From Steinernema hermaphroditum (taxonomy: Eukaryota; Nematoda; Chromadorea; Rhabditida; Steinernematidae): DNA of 64,000 nucleotides. The position numbers and the translations under genes were made by a program. The notes beneath the pieces are model-generated. The model ran no database searches and had not been told where the DNA came from. It saw only the letters and a program-made list of their open reading frames with translations. The DNA is taken from NCBI GenBank assembly GCA_030435675.1, contig CM059622.1:12648001-12712000 (forward strand), written 5' to 3'. This document shows, piece by piece, positions 56,392 to 64,000 of this stretch (positions are counted from its first letter, which is position 1; each line of letters starts with the position of its first letter).

Positions 56392-59112
56392 ATGAGCATC
56401 TACTTGGCTGACGGAAGTCCTTACCCCTATCGATATACTGTCGGCCCTCTTTACATGATTATTGCCGCAATTTCGATGTTTCTTCACTGTACAATTATTT
56501 TGGTAACTCTCAGCAAGGTGTCCTGTGTATCATAATTGTTTTCGAGGTCTTCACTCGTCATCACTCTTACAAAAATGAGATGTGCTACAGGATAATGGCC
56601 TTCATAAGCTTTTTCGACTCGACGCTGGCCTTTGGATATTTCGGCTTGGGTGTATTTACGATTACTCAAGAGACCTACGGGTACTACGTTGAAAATGTAT
56701 GTTGGAAGTTATCTCAAGAGAAGTGAGGATCTCATAGAGTGGCACAACCGTTGGATTTCGTGGTGTTCCAGGCGTTGTGGGGCAGCCAGGGCGGTCATTG
56801 TGTCAACGACACAGGCCACCGCCACAGATGAAAGACAACCAGAGTTGTCCGGGTACCCGAAAGTGCGGGTACCCGAAACCGAACCCGAACCCGAAACCGA
56901 AACTTTCGGGTACCCGAAACCGAAACCGAACCCGAAAAAACCGAAACCGAAACCGAAAACCCGAAGTTGTTTTTGAAGTTGGGGACATTTTTTTTCCTTT
57001 TTTCCCGCAGTCCTTTTCGTGCGTCCTTCAGTTTAAGACTAAACTGTATAAGCGCAGACCGACACCTCGGTACCGTTGTGGCGCCACGCTTACGCCCAAA
57101 GTTTGCACTAGCACGATCAAAACGGCGACCGAACGTACGAAATATCCTACTTTTTCTGGAGATCTCGATATCTCAAAGCGCTAATATAGGTTCTGGGTCT
57201 CGCCGCGCTGTGACTGATCGCTTTCATGGGGTTAGAAAAAATAAAATCGCGGTTCGACAGTTCCAAAACACCGAAAATCAGGGAAATCCAACCGGGAAGT
57301 TCGGGTACCCGACCCGAAACCGAACCCGAAACCGAAACCGAAGCGTTCGGGTACCCGACCCGAAAAACCGAAACCGACACCCAAACCCGACCCGAAAACC
57401 CGAAAAACCCGACCCGAAAACCCGAACCCGACAACTCTGAAGACAACTGGCCATCTAGGCATATCTTAAAAAGACAAATACACCGCCTATTCCCTTACAC
57501 GAAGCTGAGATCTGTAGGATCCCTTGAGATCTGTAAGCATAAGCCTAAGCCGGAGCCTAAGTCAAGCATGAACGTTAGGCCAAACACAAAAATGAATACG
57601 GGGCAAATTCGCTCGTCCGCAAATATCTGGGTATATTTTTAAGCCGGAAGCTAAGCCTAGGTCTAGGACATATGGAAAGCGAATATAAGCTTGCTTCAGC
57701 GTCATATATCTAGCGTCTGAAGACCTGAGCACAGTAGCTTCCTGTAAGGAATTTTTGGCGGTCATTTTATGGCAGTCGTGACGGTTTTTGAAAATGACGC
57801 TTTGGCGGTGCTATTGCCACACCACGGGTATTGGCATTTTATCGCATTTTATCAAGATAAACCCGGCTTCGCGCGAATGCGCGCCCTCCAGGTTCTAAAA
57901 GCCAATTAGCCTGTAGCCCTGCGGGCGGCAAGATTGGCGCTCATGGATAGGGCTGAAGTTGGGGCCAAAACCTGTAGCCCTGAGGGCAGCGAGAAACCAT
58001 AGCCCTGCGGGCGGCAAGATTGGCGCTCATGTAAATGGCTAAAGTGGGCGAAAAAACTGTAAAGTTTCAGGAAACTCGAACCGAAAACACTGCTGGTTAC
58101 AAAATAGGCAAAAAATCACTCAAAAACAGCAAAAAAAAACTCAAAGCCTAGCATCGCCAGAGAGATAGTGGAAGTAGAGCAATACCATCTCAATTGCCTG
58201 TGTGGCTCATTGCGAACGTTCTCTGTTTGTAAGCGGGCGGTGTCGGGTTCGGTTCCCCTCGGGGTCCTTATTTTGTGTGGGTGTTTCCGCCGTGCGCACG
58301 GAAAAACACACACACACACAGACCAACGGACCCGTCGGTTCTCCATTTATATATAGGGATGACAAAGGCAAAATTTTGAATGCTTTTTTTTCGACAAAAA
58401 CAGAAAATAGTACCTATGGCTTCCTTTCAGATCATCTGCTCACTATTCGACGCTTCGATGTACGGAAAATATCTGAGCATTATGTTGCTCGCTCTGAATA
58501 GATTCTCCGTGATCGCTGCTCCTACGCTTCTGACATCAGTATTCTACCATGCTTCGCTCATAGCTATCCTACTTTTCAGCACTGGTTACTACTCGTTGGC
58601 ATTCACTCCTTTTCTAAGATATGATTTTGTTTTTGATTTGGGTGTTATGACAATGTCCCAAGACGAATCAGTAGTTGGAAGGATTCCGAGCGTTCTATTT
58701 TATCTCAGTTTCGTGTGTCTTGGGTCGTCTCTGCTATTGTACGTTCTTATTGTGATCGCATTAATGCAACGAAAATGGTCACTGAAAGCCGGTGGGATCA
58801 TTTCGTCGCTTGAGTTGAGAGTCCTCTTCACCGCCTTCATGACATTCATTGTGTGTGCCGTGGAGCTAGTGATTACCCACTACGCGGCCAGCATATTTCC
58901 TGTAACCTCCGTAGAGTTCATCGTCTCGATGCTCATCTCGCAGTGTAACTCCGGATGCGCAAATCCAATTATCTATGTCATCATGAGCAGGTTTGTTAGT
59001 CATACAAAATGCTCTCAAATAGCGTTGGAATTCTAGGGAACTGCGTAACGTCATCTTGAGTACGAAGAAACAGAATGTGATAGATGTGAAAGTGTTGTTG
59101 CCCGTGCAGTAG
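56392..59112 (+). CDS. 7TM serpentine-type receptor E with large repeat-filled intron
   Basis: Exons 56392..56502, 56547..56696, 58431..58990 and 59037..59112, phases 0, 0, 2, about 298 aa. TM1 is LYMIIAAISMFLHCTIIL. Exon 2 reads CYRIMAFISFFDSTLAFGYF and GVFTITQETYGYYVEN, close to receptor C exon 2. Exon 3 has LALNRFSVIA, ELRVLFTAFMTFIVCAVELV and ANPIIYVIMSR. The tail starts RELRNVILSTKKQN. Intron 2 is 1,734 nt and contains CCGAAA-type repeats and other repeats, against about 45 nt in receptors A, C and D. The acceptor of intron 1 is TCGAG. Because the four exons share the family phases exactly, I join them in spite of the long intron. Confidence 0.75.
56850..57445. repeat. Proline/glutamate-coding CCGAAA/CCCGAA repeat blocks
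   Basis: Two blocks (about 56855..56965 and 57297..57440) consist of GGTACCCGAAACCGAACCCG-type words in variable order. Each gives long open frames on both strands as an artefact. The DNA between them (about 57080..57270) is the dispersed repeat also present at 43370..43490. All lie within intron 2 of receptor E. Confidence 0.8.
57530..58035. repeat. GCCTAA words and a duplicated AGCCCTGCGGGCGGCAAGAT block
   Basis: Near 57540..57560 and 57640..57665 are scattered GCCTAA/CTAAGC words, resembling degenerate nematode telomere repeat (TTAGGC). At about 57914 and 57998 the 31 bp block starting AGCCCTGCGGGCGGCAAGAT occurs twice. Both are inside intron 2 of receptor E. Confidence 0.55.
58300..58322. 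repeat. (CA)n microsatellite
   Basis: AAAACACACACACACACAGA: about eight CA units within intron 2 of receptor E. Confidence 0.8.
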
Positions 59113-60034
59113 ATAAATGCCTTCAGGTACTCTATTCAACAAAAAGTATCTGAATAGGAAAAAATGTGCCTCTTCGTGAACGGCACATGGAGAACCATAT
59201 ATCCATGTTGCATGAACCATGTTGCATCCTTATCTTATCATTTCACCCTAAGCTGCATACTGCGTTCAAAGAAATTCTGTGTATAAAACGCTTTTATAGA
59301 AGTGCCATGCAGACCAAAAATTTAACATTCTGCTACAAAATTGTTGCTGTTGCTCGCCAGCTTAGAACAAACGTTGGTGGGCAGGTGCAAATACCGCTTC
59401 CTTTCTTTTTAAGAAAAGCGTGTTAGAGAGCTCCACAGGAGTTTTACGAGACCAATCTTCTGGGACAAAGATATTTGGCTATAAAACGGTTTAAACCCGC
59501 TCCACTTCTCAAGCGTCATGGAGGAGAAGTTAAGCACAAGTCAGTGGACTCGCTCTCAATTTGTTGGCTCTCAAAGTCGACTGAGTTGAACCCTTGGATT
59601 CTGTTTGAGGCTATCAGGCACAAACCCACTCAGTTCTTGAAACGCGCTCTGAAGAAGGTGTGCGATGAAACCATATTGGAAATGGCAGCGCGCAAATCTA
59701 AGTGTTTCCAGATACGTCTTGACACCTGCATAGCATAGTGCAAAGTGGACATTCCGAATGTGATTAAGTGTCTCTTATTCAGAATTTCATGGACTGTCGA
59801 ATGACATGTAAATCTTCTCATCTCACGGCTCGTCCTTTTGAAAATATATAACTATTTCTTAGTGTAACACTATTTATGGATCGCTCCAACTGTATGGAAT
59901 TCCATCCCTACGCACACACGGTGCTCCCCAATTTTCAGGTATTTTCTTGATTAGAACAAAATAGTGTGTTCCGATTGAATTGGGAGAATTTAAATCGTTT
60001 AATTTTGAAATAACAGTAAGAAATCACTTAATAC
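59113..60034. other. Intergenic, no supported gene
   Basis: An 87-codon plus frame at 59475..59738 (HKPTQFLKRALKKVCDETIL) is protein-like but unrecognised and lacks a good start. Otherwise AT-rich. Confidence 0.35.
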
Positions 60035-60350
60035 TATTGGGTTAGTGCATAATTAAGGTTGATTTTTTTCAAATTTCCTTTTTGTTTTTTATGTTTTTCA
60101 TTATTTCGTGAACATAATCCTCTATCGTCGGACAGTAAACATGCGTGCCGATAAGCAACTCCTCGCTATACATATTATGGTCTACCACTTCGAGAACGGT
60201 TGGAATGCAGCGCAGCGCATTTCGTGATCTCAACGGACTCTTTGGCGAAGGAGCAAAGGAGAGGAAGGCTGGAAATTACTTCCTCACCAACCATATTCTC
60301 TCAGTGAAGCGCGAATTTTGTAGCAACTCACTAGATCTATGAACTGCCCT
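60035..60350 (+). pseudogene. 5' fragment of a mariner transposon, frameshifted transposase
   Basis: TATTGGGTTAGTGCATAATTAAGG at 60035 resembles the terminal repeat of irritans-type mariners. At 60141 a frame reads MRADKQLLAIHIMVYHFENG, then WNAAQRIS and a stop. The next frame continues RDLNGLFGEGAKE, matching the mariner/SETMAR transposase N-terminal helix-turn-helix (ILLYEF..GxxAAExxRxInxxFGEG). A 1-nt frameshift separates the halves, and no DDD catalytic region follows. Confidence 0.65.
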
Positions 60351-60811
60351 CCGGCGTAGGCCTTCAACGAATTTGCTCGAAAAGAAATTTATTCAGCGAC
60401 AATATTTATAGGTCATACTGTATTCTCTTGCTGCACTACTTATTTTCCCACGCATATCAACTTTGTGTATGCAATTTAAAACTTTGAAAATCGAAGTTCT
60501 TTCGTAGAGCAAGATAAAACGTAATTTGCGTGAGAACCTTCGTCGTTTATGATCTCTAAACGAATGAAATGAAATTTTGCTGTTACGTCAGTTCTGTGCG
60601 AAAATAGATTAGATAGACAAATTGCGGAACAAACCTTATTCGGTGGTTCTGTTACGTAACTGATACTCTTACCCAATTAGTACTTGCTCTGCTTTGTTTC
60701 AAGCTGGTCGTGTGAAAGGTTTTCCGCAAACACTACACAAACAGCTAAAAATTAAAGTATATCCCTGGAATATTCAGCGCTATAAGAGAGCGCAATCGTT
60801 GTAGTTAATAA
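60351..60811. other. Unassigned sequence between mariner fragment and Helitron
   Basis: AT-rich with no gene. The Helitron 5' terminus (TC end) probably lies here but I could not identify it. Confidence 0.35.
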
Positions 60812-63800
60812 CAACTTGTAAACGGAAGTTTTTGGATCAAAACTGATGCTCAAGGAAAGCGTGTTCAACCGAAAGCTCCACAAGTGAGCTACGAACAGGC
60901 CGAACAGGCCGAGAAGCGCCTTCAGGAAGCCCTTGCCGAATTCAAGGCGTTCCACGCTACCATCCACGCGCAGCAACAACACACAGCGCCACAACAGAGC
61001 ACCTCTGTGTTAGGGGTAAGTAATTCCATAAATTCAATATACAAGAAACATTTATAGAAGGTGATCAAAGTGGAGCCGGCATCACAGAAGAAGGCGGCGC
61101 ATGAAAATCCGGAGATCGCGGATCTCTTGGCCCAAATGCGGCAGATGGAATCGGAAGAGAATAGCGAGGACGACGAAGAAGCTGACACCGCCTCCATGGA
61201 CGCCGTACAACAAGGCATGGACTTCTTGCGGTCGCAGATGAAAGGCTACACGCAGCAGTTCGATGGAACCGCAGAATACAGCTCGGAGAAAGCTCGACAA
61301 GATAGACACCGCGCCAAGAACAGAGAGACTCTGAACGCGAAAAAAAGTGAACTCATGTCGCTCAAGCGCCTCTCGCAAACTGAGCAACAGAAGTCGGCGG
61401 AAAACGCAAAGAGACGTGCCACCAGACAACCAATGACTGCGCAGCAGAAACAACAGAAAGCGCAATATGACAAGGCACGCAAGGCTATCAAAAAAGAAGA
61501 AGAGGAAGAGCAGAAGAAGAAAGAAAAGATGACAGTGTTGAGCCCGGTACCGCCACAGCCCTCCAAGAGAGTGCTGAAGATGGACCCGAAGAACGTCAAG
61601 CGCCGACAGAAGAACGCCGAGAAGAGACAAGCTGCGAAGCGCAAACCGGAGGACACAGCAACAGACGACGCGCAGAACTTGGTGGCCTTCACCGCCGCGG
61701 TAACCAAGGACCCGGTGGACTTTGTGGTAGCACTGGAGCAGATACAAACCACTCAAGATCTAACGAAACACGCAGCCTCGCTGGCAACAAGCATCAGATC
61801 ACTGGCGCTGAACAGCCCGGCGAGTACGTCAGGGCCCCGTCGAAAACGCCGAAAGACGAAAGGCCTTACCAAAATCCACTACAAGACCTGCCAGCTGGAT
61901 CACCCTGGCCGTGGATGCGCCGCACAGAGTGCCACCCATCGCGTCCCGCCATGGTCCCCAGGAACCTTCAACATCCCCTGCCAGCACTGTGGAGCGCGCA
62001 TGAATCCGCCGGAGAAGAGGCGAGGATGGCAAGGGTGCTGTCACGGCGGAAAAGTTGACGCGGAACACATGAAAAGGATGTTCTACCTGCTGCAAAACCC
62101 GCCACAACTCATGAAGGAGCTCACCGACCCGGACCACGTCAATGCGAGGGACTATCTGGCGAACGACCGGAAAATCAACGCGCACTTCGCTATGGGCTCG
62201 ATCACCACAAATCGGGACACCACCCTTCCGCGTGGACCAAACGTTGTAAAGCTCAACAACGAGATGCAGCCGCGCCTCAGCGACCTTTGCCGCAGTTCGA
62301 AACACGAGCAACCGACGTTTGGACAGTACTACGCGCTCAAGGCCGAAGAAGCCATCAATTACCGCCTGAAGACGGACATCGGCAAAGGGCCGCTTGGAGC
62401 AGGCGGCGCGCGTTCATCTGTCATCGCCGCAATCGACCGGATCATACGTCAGAAACATGCACTCGCCAGCTCCTACAGTTTTGCCGCAGAAAAGTTCGAG
62501 GAAGCCTGTCGACAGGCAGAGCTGAACAACGAACCGGTACGCATGAGCGCTGCCACAGTAACCACACAGTATCTGTTTAGATCCCGACCATCCGCATGAC
62601 CCTGTTGAACAACAGGGAGGCGAAACTCGCAGGCGTGCAGGATCCGAACATCCACACACACCGGACGGAAATTCCAGCAACAGAGCAAGTAGCCGTCATC
62701 TGGATTTCCAACGACGACAACGCGAGGCCACCCGACTTCCATGGCATCGACCTGCACAACACCCCCGACGGCACGGTGAACATGGGAACGCGAGGCAGTG
62801 TTCCCCTCGTGCTACCCACCTGCTTCCCCATTCTGGATCCGTTCGGTAAAAAATTCGAGTGAAAGCACAAATGACACCTACTTCTTGCAGGTCTCCAAGG
62901 ATACCGTTTTGGACTCCCCAACAAGATCAAGGAGGATGCTGACCGTGCAGCCGCCGAAGCAGCCAGTGCGATGGAAGTCGACGGCGAAATCTTCTACGAT
63001 GCCAGGGATGTGCGCACTCAGAAGTCACAATCGTCTCAGAAGAAAGCAGATTCAAAACACCCGGACGGAGAAGCTGAGGACGACGAGCAGCCCTTCGAAG
63101 AGGCAAACAAGAAGGATGCCGATGCGCACGGAGTTATCACATACGACGGTGTTAACCACGACATGCAGTTCAACCTCGTGGATGACCCAGAGGATCAGCA
63201 GAAGAAGAAGGGCGACCTCTACGCAGACCCCATCCTCTTTTCCCAGGGCCAAGTTGCTGATGCCGATGAAAAGGAAGACGAGTTCCTGTTGCTTGATGAA
63301 GAGATGATCAATGAACTGGCCAAGGATGGACCCCGTGAAAGCCGCAAATTCTTGAGTTTCCGTCAGTGGATTCGCTACCTCATGATGATGCGCGACCATC
63401 CCACCAGCTTCCACTGGCTGTGGAGTCATCATGAGCTAGCCGAATACTTCACAATCGTCACTAACAACCTCATCGAAAAGCATGAAATGCACTACTATGA
63501 GACGAACGCGGCGATGGATCTGCGCGAGAGCCTTCCCGACGAAGTCATCTCCGCACTCAAGAAAGGCCTTAAGCCCGGCGAAACGCTCGGTCGTGTCAGC
63601 TTCGCCTCGAAGACGTACAAGGGAGGCCGAAAGGACATGCAGAATGGCTACGCCAACGCCAAGGCCATCACGCGCCACTTCGGTCAAGGCGTCTTCTTCC
63701 TGACCTTCACCGGCAACGCACAGTGGGAGTGCGTCGACAGCTGCCTGCGGAAGTACGGCGCCGACAAGAGAGGCTTCTGTCAGAAGCCCCAACATCGTCC

Positions 63801-64000
63801 TGACGTCGTCTGCCGCCAGTTCTACTCATTCGTCGAGGAACTGCTCAAAGACATATCGCAGCGCCACGTGCTCGGGAAAACGAAGGCGTACTTCTTCTCC
63901 GTCGAGCATCAGAAGCGAGGGATGCCGCACATCCACATGGTCATCATCCCGCACGAAGACGAGGACGTCCACAATGCAGACTTCGTCGACGCCTACGTGT
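60812..64000 (+). mobile_element. Helitron Rep/helicase gene, N-terminal and Rep part (right edge truncated)
   Basis: Open exons: 60812..61015 (start not found; frame opens after a stop), 61058..62536, 62581..62845 and 62891..64000, continuing past the edge. The N-terminal 250 residues are Lys/Glu/Gln-rich. Then come FNIPCQHCGARMNPPEKRR and CCHGGKV, the Cys-rich zinc-binding start of Helitron_like_N. KINAHFAMGSI, VAVIW and FPILDPFGLQGY follow. The Rep region has SFRQWIRYLMMMRDHP, YANAKAITRHFGQGVFFLTF and VEHQKRGMPHIHMVI, the last containing the HxH (HUH nuclease) motif. The catalytic Tyr and the helicase are outside the window. Two 44-45 nt introns interrupt what would otherwise look frameshifted. 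Rep nicks and joins single-stranded DNA for rolling-circle transposition. The intact frame suggests a young element. Confidence 0.87.

Noticed and set aside
56867..57440. Possible CRISPR array or minisatellite with regular spacers
   Set aside because: Repeat words vary in order and length with no unique spacers, and the genome is eukaryotic.
56803..57462. Long ORFs rich in Pro-Glu-Pro or Gly-Phe on both strands
   Set aside because: They are produced by the CCGAAA/CCCGAA simple repeat in the receptor E intron, not by a protein gene.
58200..58275. tRNA-like GGGTTCGGTTCCCC stem-loop
   Set aside because: Only a short T-arm-like stem is present. I could not build acceptor, D and anticodon stems around it.
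61082..61756. 224-codon minus-strand ORF over the Helitron
   Set aside because: It is a shadow of the Lys/Glu-rich Helitron N-terminus; Leu/Phe runs are the reverse complement of AAG/GAG codons.

Overview
The window is nuclear DNA of a nematode, probably rhabditid-like. Nearly all genes have 39-60 nt GT-AG introns with TTTCAG or TTTAG acceptors. Several start codons sit just downstream of a bare TTTCAG-type acceptor, as expected for spliced-leader trans-splicing. The gene content also fits: a WAGO-like Argonaute, serpentine-type 7TM receptors, MADF/zeste-type DNA-binding proteins, TIL and ShK secreted proteins and short DNA transposons. All gene models are joined by eye from splice sites and reading phase; I did no database search.

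Layout. 0-9 kb: 3' part of a SNAPC1-like snRNA-activating subunit, RPL22 (minus), a hairpin repeat, a zeste/Myb gene, a 429 bp Tourist-like MITE, a MADF-BESS gene, a FAM76 gene and a small membrane protein (minus). 9-13.3 kb: a TIL-domain secreted protein, a divergent pair of genes that each end in a hydrophobic C-terminal anchor, an ORF with two stops and a single-LIM protein (minus). 14.6-17.8 kb: two 7TM receptor genes. 18.6-23.7 kb: a complete focal adhesion kinase (FERM-kinase-FAT, 12 exons, minus). 23.7-31 kb: no protein gene I can support, only local duplications. 31-33 kb: a 7TM receptor with a MITE in its last intron. 34.3-36.5 kb: an M13 (neprilysin-like) metallopeptidase with signal peptide and GPI-type tail. 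39.8-43 kb: an SLC6 transporter. 43.6-44.6 kb: a coiled-coil protein. 45.7-48.8 kb: an Argonaute lacking the slicer residues (minus), with its 3' end duplicated beside it. 49.9-51.1 kb: an ShK-domain secreted protein and a defensin-like peptide, tail to tail. 52-59.1 kb: three more 7TM receptors, two of them a 2,016 bp tandem duplication and the third with a 1.7 kb repeat-filled intron. 60-64 kb: a decayed mariner and a Helitron whose Rep coding region runs off the right edge.

The clearest local theme is one 7TM receptor family with a shared four-exon structure: five intact genes and at least three relics, shaped by tandem duplication, likely gene conversion and MITE insertion. The remaining genes are mostly ordinary housekeeping or signalling genes interleaved with these. 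Several real genes (LIM protein, small membrane protein, first FAK exon) are too short or too split to show as long ORFs.
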